DNA of 22,174 bases from Methyloceanibacter sp. Its GTDB lineage: Bacteria > Pseudomonadota > Alphaproteobacteria > Rhizobiales > Methyloligellaceae. A program made the translations under genes and the position numbers. The DNA lies in assembly GCA_022865725.1 (NCBI GenBank), contig JALHTP010000168.1, positions 1-22,174 of the forward strand. The letters are read 5' to 3'. The notes under the pieces are model-generated. The model searched no databases, had not been told where the DNA came from, and saw only the letters and a list, made by a program, of their open reading frames with translations. Below, in pieces: positions 8,599 to 15,557 of the stretch. How positions within the stretch are numbered: the stretch's first letter is position 1; each line of letters starts with the position of its first letter.

Positions 8599-10125
8599 TT
8601 ACACGACCAGGGGAGGGAGGTCTCGTGCCGCGGGAAACTCGCGCGCGTAGAAGCGCCGAAGCTCCGCCAAAGCGGGGTGAGCGAGGTCGCGCTCGAGATA
8701 GCGCGCCACCCGCGGGATGTGAGCGAGATAACCGCGCTTGCCGTCACGTTTCGCCAATCGCGCAAAGATGCCGAGGATCTTGGAGTTTCGTTGGGCGCCG
8801 AGCGTCGCGTAAAGCGCGACGAACCGATCACCCGAAAAGCTCTTGTTTTGCGCGCCCCGGGCGGAACAGTAGCGAGCGAGAAGCTCCCGTTCAAGCGCTT
8901 CGGGAACGTCGAGCCGGGCGTCCTGGAGGAGCGATACGAGATCGTAGGCCAGCGGCCCCAAAAGGGCGTCCTGGAAGTCGAGAATTCCGACGCTCTTGAT
9001 GCCCGCCCGATCGGGGAGCCAGATCAGGTTGGGGGAGTGATAGTCCCTGAGCACCCAGCCGAGATCCGACTGCGCCGCCTCCGCGAGCAGGGGACGCCAC
9101 AGGGCCCTGAATTCCTCAGCCAGGCTGGCCGGCATCTCCCTGCCATGCAGCGCCGGCCAGAACCAGTCGATGAGCAGCGACGCCTCGGTCAGCATCGCCT
9201 CGGCGTCGAGCGCGGGGAGCCGGTAAGGGGCGTGGCCCTCGATGGGGAGGAGGGCCGGAGGTCCCTTGTCGGCAAATGCGGCTAGCACGTCGACGGCAGG
9301 CCCCCAAAGCTCGGCGAGCGGATGGCCGCGCCCCGCTTCGCTGCCGAATACCCTGTCGCCGAGATCCTCGAGGATGAGGAAGCCCTGGTCGAGGTCGAAG
9401 GCGTAGATGGCGGGCGCCGAAAATCCGCGCTCCCTGAGCGCCGCCGCCACCGCAACGAAAGGCGTCACGTCTTCCGCCAGATGCACCAGCGCGCTATAGG
9501 GCTTGCCGTCGCGGATCGGCGGACCGTCGGGTTGGCGCGGCGAGTTCATCAGGATGGCGCTGCGGTCCGGCAGCACGAGCCGCGCATAAGCGCGCGTCGA
9601 GGCGTCGCCTTGCAGATAGCGCGAAGCGGCTTCGGCGTAAGGCGTGCTCGCGAGGAAATTCGTCATCGCCTTGAGCCGCGCCAGCCGTTCCTCGAAGCTC
9701 CCATGGCCGGTGAGCACGATCCGGCGCGTGTTCGGCGTCGCCGTCTCGTCCACGACGATGTCGAGCCGGTCGGCCGGAAGCCAGCCTGCGGCCCGCTCGG
9801 GCCATTCGATGAGAACCACGCCCTCGCTCACCGCGTCATCGAGGCCTAACTCGTCGAGCTCGGCAGGCTGAAGCCGGTAGAAATCGCAATGGGTGAGGGT
9901 GAGGCGCGGCGTCTCGTAGCGTTGCATCAGCGCGAAGGTCGGGCTCGGCACCTCGCCCTCGCCGCCGAGCCTGGTGACGAGCGCGCGTGCGAAGGTGGTC
10001 TTGCCGGTGCCGAGCGGCCCGGAGAGCGCGATGACGTCGCCCGCCTTGAGGACAAGCGCGAGGCGGCTTGCGAGAATGTCGAGCTGGACGAGATCGACAT
10101 CGTCGAGAATCCAGCTTGCGGTCAT
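8599..10125 (-). CDS. tsaE-amgK: Fusion of TsaE (tRNA t6A synthesis ATPase) with an AmgK-type sugar kinase
   Basis: This is a 508-residue two-domain protein. Residues 1-150 are TsaE, the ATPase that works with TsaB and TsaD to form N6-threonylcarbamoyl-A37 on tRNAs: Walker A GPLGTGKTT at 36-44, SPTF at 61-64, THCDFYRL at 78-85 and EWPER at 107-111. Residues about 154-508 are an aminoglycoside-phosphotransferase-fold kinase with RDYHSPNL at 360-367 (catalytic D361 region) and ILDFQDA at 381-387 (metal-binding D383). This second half resembles AmgK, which phosphorylates the anomeric hydroxyl of MurNAc/GlcNAc. No stop or frame change lies between the halves. The ATG at 10125 overlaps the divL stop as ATGA, and murU follows by 12 bp. 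The same fused architecture is known from other alphaproteobacteria. The kinase substrate is inferred. Confidence 0.9.
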   Translation of the reverse strand: MTASWILDDVDLVQLDILASRLALVLKAGDVIALSGPLGTGKTTFARALVTRLGGEGEVPSPTFALMQRYETPRLTLTHCDFYRLQPAELDELGLDDAVSEGVVLIEWPERAAGWLPADRLDIVVDETATPNTRRIVLTGHGSFEERLARLKAMTNFLASTPYAEAASRYLQGDASTRAYARLVLPDRSAILMNSPRQPDGPPIRDGKPYSALVHLAEDVTPFVAVAAALRERGFSAPAIYAFDLDQGFLILEDLGDRVFGSEAGRGHPLAELWGPAVDVLAAFADKGPPALLPIEGHAPYRLPALDAEAMLTEASLLIDWFWPALHGREMPASLAEEFRALWRPLLAEAAQSDLGWVLRDYHSPNLIWLPDRAGIKSVGILDFQDALLGPLAYDLVSLLQDARLDVPEALERELLARYCSARGAQNKSFSGDRFVALYATLGAQRNSKILGIFARLAKRDGKRGYLAHIPRVARYLERDLAHPALAELRRFYAREFPAARDLPPLVV

Positions 10126-12371
10126 CCGGCGAGGCTTGATTTGTAGCGCGGCGCGTCGAGCTCCGGGGCGGCTTTGGTTGGCTCCTGCTGGAGCGGAAGC
10201 AGCAGCTTGACGCGGGTTCCCCGCCCCGGCGCCGAATCGAGCGACACGGTGCCGCCATGCAGCTCCGCCAGGCTCTTGACGATGGAAAGCCCGAGCCCTG
10301 CGCCGCGGTGGCTAGAGCCGTGCGCGCGGCTCTCGAACCGGTCGAACACGGCCTGCTGATAATCCGCGGGGATGCCCACGCCTTGATCGGCGATGGTGAA
10401 GGCGATCAGGGCGTTTTCGCGCCCGCAGGCGAGCCCAATCCTGCCGCCGGCGCCGGAGAAGCCGATGGCGTTGGAGAGAAGATTGTACAGCATCTGTGTG
10501 ACGCGCCTGCCGTCGGCGACGAACTCCTCGATGCCGGGCTGAACATCGATGTCGAGCTCGACCTTGTTTTGCCTGAGCCGCTCTTCCACGCCCTGCACCG
10601 CCTGGTCGATCACGTCGCGCACCTTGACCGGCGAGAGCTTCAATTCGAGCGTGCCGGCGTCGATCGTCGCCAAGTCGAGAATATCATCGATGATGGCGAG
10701 CAGCGTGCGTCCCGAAAACAGGATGTCGTTGAGATAATCGTGCTGCTTCTCATTCATGGGACCGGCGATGGGGCTCGCCAGCAGCTCGCTGAAGCCGATG
10801 ATGTTGGTGAGCGGCGTGCGCAGCTCGTAGGACACGTGGCTGATGAAGGCGGTCTTGAGGCGGTCGGCCGCCTCAAGTGCCTCGGCGCGCTCGATCAGCG
10901 CGCGCTCGGCATGCTTCGCGTCGGACACATCGACATAGGTCAGCAGCGTACCGCCGTCAGGTAGCGGCAGCACCGCGCAAGCCAGCACGCTGCCGTCGAG
11001 CCGGTCGAACTGCCGATCATAGGCGACCCGCTCGGCGACGATTGCCGTCACCGTGGTCTTGATGCCCTCCCACTCCTCGGGCGCGTCATAAAGCACGCGG
11101 CACCACGAGATGATCTCCTCGATATGCGGCTCGCCGTCGAGCTGACGCGGGTTCAATCGCCACAGCGCCGCGAAGGCGCGGTTGTAGAGGCGCAAGCGTC
11201 CGCTCGGCGCAAACACCGCGACGCCCTCGCGCAACGTATCGAGCGTTTCCGTCTGCACCTCGATCAGCGCGTTGTAGCGGCTTTCGAGCGCGAGCCGCTC
11301 CGTCACGTTCTCGTAGAGATAGGTGACGCCCGACTCGCCTACGCTGTCCGCGACCACATGCAAGGTGCGGCCGTCGGGGAGGTGCCACTGCTCCTCGGCT
11401 TGCGCGTTCGAGCCGTAGCAGCCAAGCCAGCCCTTCTTCCATTCGCGATAATCGGCCTTCTCCGGCAGCCGCCGCGCCTGGCGCAGCCGGTCGAGGATCT
11501 CGCCGTCGCGGGGGTGGGTGGCGAGCCACTCGGAGTCGAGCTGCCAGAGCTCCACATAGGCCTGATTGAAATGGGTGAGCCGCTGCCCGGCGTCGAACAC
11601 GGCAAAGGCCGTGGCCAGCCGGTCGAAGCTGCGGAAACGCGTCTCGAGACTCGGCTTCGCCTCGGCGCGGCTGCGCTCGGCCTTGCTCGCCTCATCCAGC
11701 AATGCGCGCAACGAGGCGACCTGATCCTCAAGCTGGCGATGCTTGGCGGCTGCGTCGGCATGATTGAGGCGCTGCCCTGCGAGGTCGCGCACCTTGAGCA
11801 CGATGGTCCGCCCTGCGGTGCGACCGTCGACCTCGACATAGCGGTCGCGGACGGTGCGGAGCACCAGATTGAAGGGCTCGCCCCGCTCGGCCAGAGCGTC
11901 GATCGCATTGTCCAGCTCTTGGGCGGAATTCGCGTCGAGCCAGGCGGTGAAGTTCAGGAGCCCGCTCGTTTCGCGCGGCACGCCGAGAGCGGGCGGCAAG
12001 GTCGCCACCAGAAGCTCGGCCTCGCCGGACTCGGCCACGGTCAGAAGCGCCTGCGGCTCGGCCGCCAGCAGCGTCTCGAGCGTGCTCTCGCTGAGGCGGT
12101 AGCGCTCGGCCTCCAACTGAGCGGCGATTTCGGTCTTGCGCGCCCGGTCCGTCGCGCGCAGGCAAGCGATGGCCGTCCCGATGGCAAAAGCGATGATGCC
12201 GAGATTGATGCCGAGCATCAGCAGCGTGCGGGCGTCAAGCGTGGGCGGCTCGCTTGCGGCCAACGCCGGCCCGAGAGGTAGCGCGCAGAGAGGAATGGAG
12301 CAGGCTAGGACGCGGAACAGCACATCTGGCCACCTTGATGAAGGTGCAGCCTTGCCCCCGCTGGTCCGCAT
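10122..12371 (-). CDS. divL: DivL-like PAS sensor (pseudo)kinase with tyrosine in the H-box
   Basis: This protein has 749 residues from the chosen ATG. There is an N-terminal hydrophobic segment ending ALAAS, then a membrane segment (LLMLGINLGIIAFAIGTAIA), a coiled-coil/PAS-like region, and two clear PAS-type domains starting near AFAVFDAGQRLTHFNQAY and EGVAVFAPSGRLRLYNRAF. A HisKA-like region and a complete HATPase_c domain follow (N-box QMLYNLLSNA, G1 DQGVGIP, G2 GAGLGLSIV). The H-box reads HVSYELRTPL: Tyr515 stands where kinases have His. This is the hallmark of Caulobacter DivL, which regulates CckA in response to DivK, and the length and locus also fit Agrobacterium DivL. The ATG at 12371 has GAGG 7 nt upstream; a GTG at 12425 is also in frame. 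The stop overlaps tsaE-amgK. Confidence 0.87.
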   Translation of the reverse strand: MRTSGGKAAPSSRWPDVLFRVLACSIPLCALPLGPALAASEPPTLDARTLLMLGINLGIIAFAIGTAIACLRATDRARKTEIAAQLEAERYRLSESTLETLLAAEPQALLTVAESGEAELLVATLPPALGVPRETSGLLNFTAWLDANSAQELDNAIDALAERGEPFNLVLRTVRDRYVEVDGRTAGRTIVLKVRDLAGQRLNHADAAAKHRQLEDQVASLRALLDEASKAERSRAEAKPSLETRFRSFDRLATAFAVFDAGQRLTHFNQAYVELWQLDSEWLATHPRDGEILDRLRQARRLPEKADYREWKKGWLGCYGSNAQAEEQWHLPDGRTLHVVADSVGESGVTYLYENVTERLALESRYNALIEVQTETLDTLREGVAVFAPSGRLRLYNRAFAALWRLNPRQLDGEPHIEEIISWCRVLYDAPEEWEGIKTTVTAIVAERVAYDRQFDRLDGSVLACAVLPLPDGGTLLTYVDVSDAKHAERALIERAEALEAADRLKTAFISHVSYELRTPLTNIIGFSELLASPIAGPMNEKQHDYLNDILFSGRTLLAIIDDILDLATIDAGTLELKLSPVKVRDVIDQAVQGVEERLRQNKVELDIDVQPGIEEFVADGRRVTQMLYNLLSNAIGFSGAGGRIGLACGRENALIAFTIADQGVGIPADYQQAVFDRFESRAHGSSHRGAGLGLSIVKSLAELHGGTVSLDSAPGRGTRVKLLLPLQQEPTKAAPELDAPRYKSSLAG

Positions 12372-12550
12372 GGTCCCTCGCTCCCACGCCGCCGCCCATG
12401 GCCTCGCCTCGTCTAACGCTGCCACAGACCGAACGCGGGCCGATCGACCCCGCGAGCCTCAAGGCGAATCACGGGCTAGCTTAGCTTCATCCCGGACTCT
12501 TGCCCACTGGCGCGAGCACTTTGGTTAATCGTGTCGCGGGCCTCGTCCGT

Positions 12551-12626
12551 CATGGTGAGATGGCCGGCCGTCCCTTCGAGGCTCGCTTCGCTCGCACCTC
12601 AGGATGACGGCCGGCCCTCGAACCAT
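12551..12626. repeat. 76-bp intergenic palindrome abutting ahcY
   Basis: The strong arms are GGCCGGCCGTC (12562-12572) and GACGGCCGGCC (12606-12616). Outer ATGGT/ACCAT ends and a central segment with TTCGAGG...CCTCAGGATGA character extend the dyad. The core 'TTCGAG-GCTCGCTTCGCTCG-CACCTCAGGATGA' style is a familiar dispersed intergenic palindrome of Rhizobiales and is unlike the double-hairpin element elsewhere in this window. Its right end overlaps the first base of the ahcY stop codon (12626-12628), so it would form a large hairpin at the end of the ahcY mRNA and may serve as a terminator or 3' stabiliser. It has no U-tract. The rest of the ahcY-divL gap (12372-12550) shows nothing I can name. 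Confidence 0.8.
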
Positions 12627-14017
12627 CAATACCGGTATTGGTCGGGCTTGTAGGGGCCCTCGGCCGGCACGCCGATATACTTCGCCTGCTCGGCGCTGAG
12701 CCTGGTCAGCTTGGCGCCCACCTTGGCGAGATGCAAGCGCGCCACCTTCTCGTCGAGCTGCTTCGGCAGCGTATAGACCTCTTTCTTATACGCAGCGGGA
12801 TTGGACCACAGCTCCATTTGCGCCAGCGTCTGGTTGGTGAAGGAGGCGCTCATCACGAAGCTCGGATGGCCCATGGCGTTGCCGAGATTGACCAGCCGTC
12901 CCTCCGACAGAATAATGATCCGGTGCCCGTCGGGAAACTGAATCTCGTCCACCTGCGGCTTCACATTCTCCCATTTCATGTTGCGCAAGGCCGCCACCTG
13001 AATCTCGGAATCGAAATGGCCGATATTGCAGACGATGGCGCGGTCCTTCATCGCGCGCATATGGTCGATGGTGATGACGTCCTTGTTGCCGGTGGCAGTG
13101 ACGAAAATATCGGCCCGCGGCGCGGCATCGTCCATGGTGGTGACCTCGTAGCCCTCCATCGAGGCCTGCAGCGCGCAGATCGGATCGACCTCGGCGACCA
13201 GTACGCGGCAGCCGGCGTTGCGCAGCGAGGCGGCGGAGCCCTTGCCCACGTCGCCGAAGCCCGCGACCATCGCCACCTTGCCCGCCATCATCACGTCGGT
13301 GCCGCGGCGGATGCCGTCGACCAGGCTTTCGCGGCAGCCATAGAGATTGTCGAACTTGGACTTGGTGACGCTGTCATTGACGTTGATCGCCGGGAACAGC
13401 AGCGTGCCCTTCTTCTGCATCTCGTAGAGGCGGTGCACGCCGGTCGTGGTCTCCTCGGTCACGCCCTTGACGTTCTTGGCGATCTCCGAGAACCAGCCCG
13501 GCTTTTCCTTCAGCGTCTTCTTGATCGAGGCGAACAGCACCTCTTCTTCCTCGTTGGTCGCGCCGTCGAGAAAGGCAGTGTCGCCCTTCTCCGCGCGCAC
13601 GCCGAGATGCACCAGCAGCGTCGCGTCGCCGCCGTCGTCGAGAATCATGTTCGGCGTGCCGCCATCCGCCCATTCGAAGATGCGGTTGGTGTAGTCCCAA
13701 TATTCTTCGAGACTCTCGCCCTTGAAGGCGAACACAGGGATGCCCGTGGCGGCGATCGCGGCCGCGGCGTGGTCCTGCGTCGAATAGATGTTGCACGAGG
13801 CCCAGCGGATATCGGCGCCGAGCGCGGCAAGCGTCTCGATCAAGACTGCGGTCTGGATGGTCATGTGCAGCGAGCCGGCGATGCGCGCGCCCTTCAAAGG
13901 CTGCTTCGCGCCATACTCCTCGCGTACCGCCATCAGCCCTGGCATCTCGGTCTCGGCGATGGCGATTTCCTTGCGGCCCCAGGAGGCCAAGCCGATGTCT
14001 TTGACGTAGTAGGTCAT
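12626..14017 (-). CDS. ahcY: Adenosylhomocysteinase (S-adenosyl-L-homocysteine hydrolase)
   Basis: This 463-residue cytoplasmic NAD-dependent enzyme splits S-adenosylhomocysteine to homocysteine and adenosine, relieving product inhibition of methyltransferases. The substrate part includes GSLHMTIQTAVLIETL, and the catalytic Lys/Asp are K219 and D223 in VTKSKFDNLYG. The NAD loop is GFGDVGKG at 253-260, followed by GHFDSEIQ, and the protein ends in the canonical KPDQYRY. It carries the ~40-residue bacterial insertion (around 145-188) missing from the ~430-residue animal enzymes. The ATG at 14017 has purine-rich AGAGAG and AGGAG stretches upstream. The 157-bp gap to ptsH contains a promoter and dyad, so ahcY is probably transcribed on its own and ends in a large palindrome. 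Confidence 0.97.
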   Translation of the reverse strand: MTYYVKDIGLASWGRKEIAIAETEMPGLMAVREEYGAKQPLKGARIAGSLHMTIQTAVLIETLAALGADIRWASCNIYSTQDHAAAAIAATGIPVFAFKGESLEEYWDYTNRIFEWADGGTPNMILDDGGDATLLVHLGVRAEKGDTAFLDGATNEEEEVLFASIKKTLKEKPGWFSEIAKNVKGVTEETTTGVHRLYEMQKKGTLLFPAINVNDSVTKSKFDNLYGCRESLVDGIRRGTDVMMAGKVAMVAGFGDVGKGSAASLRNAGCRVLVAEVDPICALQASMEGYEVTTMDDAAPRADIFVTATGNKDVITIDHMRAMKDRAIVCNIGHFDSEIQVAALRNMKWENVKPQVDEIQFPDGHRIIILSEGRLVNLGNAMGHPSFVMSASFTNQTLAQMELWSNPAAYKKEVYTLPKQLDEKVARLHLAKVGAKLTRLSAEQAKYIGVPAEGPYKPDQYRY

Positions 14018-14043
14018 ACTGGTCTCTCTACTCCTGGCCTCGG

Positions 14044-14081
14044 ACTATAAGGATATAAAGAAGTCCTTATACGAGTTCCAA
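14044..14081 (-). promoter_or_regulatory. Predicted ahcY promoter with overlapping AT-rich operator (SahR-like candidate)
   Basis: On the minus strand a -35-like TTGGAA (14081-14076) is followed after exactly 17 nt by a -10-like TTATAT (14058-14053). This predicts a leader of about 30 nt before the ahcY ATG. Overlapping it is an imperfect dyad TATAAAGAAGTCCTTATA (14054-14071, + strand) and a third direct half-site TATAAGGA (14046-14053). The AT-rich block stands out in a GC-rich region. SahR-type ArsR regulators are known to control SAH/methionine-cycle genes such as ahcY in Proteobacteria through similar AT-rich dyads; assigning this site to SahR is inference, and no such regulator gene is in the window. 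Confidence 0.42.
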
Positions 14082-14174
14082 ACCGTTTGCCAGGGGGGAT
14101 GGCGTCCGACCTCCTTTGGCGAAGCTGGCCGAAATCGCGGACGATGAATTTCGCTAGCCCGCGCCTATCGAGGC

Positions 14175-14486
14175 CTAATCCTCTTCGCCGAAACCGTTCT
14201 CGACGAGCTTGATCAGCGCTTCGAGCGCGGCTTGCGCCTCCGGCCCTTCAGCTTCGATCAGGATGGTGTGGCCCTGTCCGGCGGCGAGCATCATCAGCCC
14301 CATGATCGAGGTGCCGCCGACCGTGTGGCCCTCGCGCGTCACGCGCACCTCGGCGGTGAAGCCCGTGGTGCAGCGGACGAACTGCGCCGAGGCCCGCGCA
14401 TGCAATCCCTTCTTGTTGGGGATCACCACCTCGGCGAAATAGAGACCTTCGCGCGGCTCTATCTTGTTATCGCGAGTCCTTGCCAC
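14175..14486 (-). CDS. ptsH: HPr phosphocarrier protein of the regulatory PTS
   Basis: This 103-residue HPr passes phosphate from PEP through EI to EIIA proteins. The phosphorylated His is H29 in GLHARASAQFV, and the regulatory serine matching Ser46 of Gram-positive HPr is S60 in GGTSIMGLMMLAAG, which fits an hprK gene two genes upstream. The only usable start is GTG at 14486, three bases after the manX stop codon and without a clear ribosome site, so translation probably depends on reinitiation after manX. An N-terminal extension of about 13 polar residues precedes the usual HPr start. No EI (ptsI/ptsP) or EIIB/EIIC gene is nearby, which points to regulation and not to sugar uptake. Confidence 0.93.
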   Translation of the reverse strand: MARTRDNKIEPREGLYFAEVVIPNKKGLHARASAQFVRCTTGFTAEVRVTREGHTVGGTSIMGLMMLAAGQGHTILIEAEGPEAQAALEALIKLVENGFGEED

Positions 14487-14489
14487 GCT

Positions 14490-14891
14490 CTAATTCGCCG
14501 CGAGGATTTGACTGGCCACGCTGATATATTTGCGCCCGGCTTCCTGCGCCTGGGTGATGGCCTCTTCGAGCCCGCACTCGCCCCTGACGCTCGCCAGCTT
14601 CACCAGCATCGGCAGATTGACGCCGGCGATCACTTCCACATTCGACCGTTCCATGGCCGAGATGGCGAGGTTGGACGGCGTGCCGCCGAACATGTCGGTG
14701 AGGACGACGACGCCCTTGCCGGTATCGACGCGGGCGAGCGCCGTCAGCATGTCGCTTCGCCTAACGTCGAGATCGTCGTCGGGCCCGATCGAGATCGTCT
14801 CGATCTGCTCTTGAGGTCCGACCACGTGTTCGAGCGCGGCACGGAATTCGTGCGCGAGCCTGCCATGCGTGACGATGACGACGCCGATCAT
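14490..14891 (-). CDS. manX: PTS EIIA component, mannose family
   Basis: This 133-residue single EIIA(Man) domain accepts phosphate from HPr. The phosphorylated His is H9 in VIVTHGRLA, and the conserved LTDMFGGTPSNLA stretch follows at about residues 64-76. It stands alone without EIIB, EIIC or EIID, as in other alphaproteobacteria where this protein belongs to the non-transport nitrogen/metabolic PTS. AAGGGG lies about 8 nt before the ATG at 14891. It sits 85 bp after hprK and 3 bp before ptsH. Its downstream target cannot be read from the sequence. Confidence 0.93.
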   Translation of the reverse strand: MIGVVIVTHGRLAHEFRAALEHVVGPQEQIETISIGPDDDLDVRRSDMLTALARVDTGKGVVVLTDMFGGTPSNLAISAMERSNVEVIAGVNLPMLVKLASVRGECGLEEAITQAQEAGRKYISVASQILAAN

Positions 14892-14976
14892 GTTGCCCCT
14901 TGGGTCGAGTCCGCCCGGTGAAAGGCCGCTATCTTTCTCAGGAGAGGTGCCCTGCGCAAGCCCAAGCTTTCACCCC

Positions 14977-15444
14977 TCACCGCGCTTGCTCCGGCGCTGC
15001 CAGGAAAAGCGCCATTTTGAGTTTCAGCGGCGCCGAGGGCTCGAAGGGAGCAAGTCTCAGCGCCGGCAGGGAAATGCCCGCGATCACTGTCCGTTCCGCA
15101 TGCTCTGGCGGCATCCTCGGCACGTCCTGGGCGTCCACCAGGTCGCATACGAGCACGAGTTGCGCCCCCGCCAGGAACGGCACCTCCACGATGCCAAGCC
15201 CTCTCACTTCGATCTTGCCGGCGATGCTCGCCGGCGGCGAGGCCATGAGTGCTCCGTCCGCATTCGCCTCGACGAAGACCTGATCGTCGGCCACGAGAGA
15301 TGGAAGAAGCACGCCTTCGCTCGGGAGCGCCATGAATCTCAGCGCCAGGTCCGACTTGCCCGAGCCCGGGCTCCCGCGCAACAACGCACCACGCCGCCCA
15401 AGCGCCACACAGGTGCCATGGACGAGCTCGCCCCCCACTGTCAT
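14977..15444 (-). CDS. hprK: HPr kinase/phosphorylase, short alphaproteobacterial form
   Basis: This 155-residue protein would phosphorylate HPr on Ser60. It consists of the P-loop catalytic domain only and lacks the ~130-residue N-terminal domain of Gram-positive HprK, which is normal in alphaproteobacteria. Visible motifs are HGTCVALG, Walker A GSPGSGKS at 24-31, the Walker-B-like LVADDQV, and the signature IAGKIEVRGLGIVEV. The start used is ATG at 15444, the only ATG before the P-loop. It lies inside a palindromic repeat, at the foot of a hairpin and with no ribosome site. The frame stays open upstream to a TTG at 15537, but that extension (SFPRKRESSS...) is plain translation of the repeat. 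GTG two codons downstream is another possible start. Confidence 0.88.
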   Translation of the reverse strand: MTVGGELVHGTCVALGRRGALLRGSPGSGKSDLALRFMALPSEGVLLPSLVADDQVFVEANADGALMASPPASIAGKIEVRGLGIVEVPFLAGAQLVLVCDLVDAQDVPRMPPEHAERTVIAGISLPALRLAPFEPSAPLKLKMALFLAAPEQAR

Positions 15445-15535
15445 TGCCCGGCTTGACCGGGCAATCCAGTAAGCGTTGCCTTCCCGAATGATCTGGGACC
15501 GGTGGCTACTGGATTCCCGCTTTCGCGGGAATGAC
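15440..15535. repeat. Double-hairpin palindromic element, copy 2 (covers hprK start)
   Basis: The left hairpin ATTGCCCGG-cttga-CCGGGCAAT is at 15443-15465 and the right hairpin ATTCCCGC-tttc-GCGGGAAT at 15513-15532. The outer ends are GTCATT and ATGAC. The inner flanks AATCCAGTA (15463-15471) and TACTGGATT (15507-15515) are exact inverted repeats, so the whole element can fold as one long arm with two terminal hairpins. It fills nearly all of the 113-bp gap between the chvG stop and the hprK start and contains the hprK ATG. Confidence 0.93.
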
Positions 15536-15557
15536 AAGTCTGCATTAAGGATTGTTC

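Noticed and set aside
12372..12425. GTG start at 12425 for DivL
   Set aside because: Possible, but ATG 12371 has a better-placed GAGG and still keeps the whole hydrophobic N-terminus.
12372..12550. CtrA-type site (TTAACC near 12531) upstream of divL
   Set aside because: Only one half-site is present; the second TTAA at the required 7-nt spacing is missing.
14018..14174. SAH or SAM riboswitch before ahcY
   Set aside because: The predicted leader is only about 30 nt and I see no conserved stem/pseudoknot pattern; a protein operator explains the dyad better. A covariance-model search would settle it.
15445..15537. N-terminal extension of HprK beginning at TTG 15537
   Set aside because: The extra 31 residues are translation of the palindromic repeat; the same SFPRKRES-type peptide arises wherever this repeat is open in that frame.
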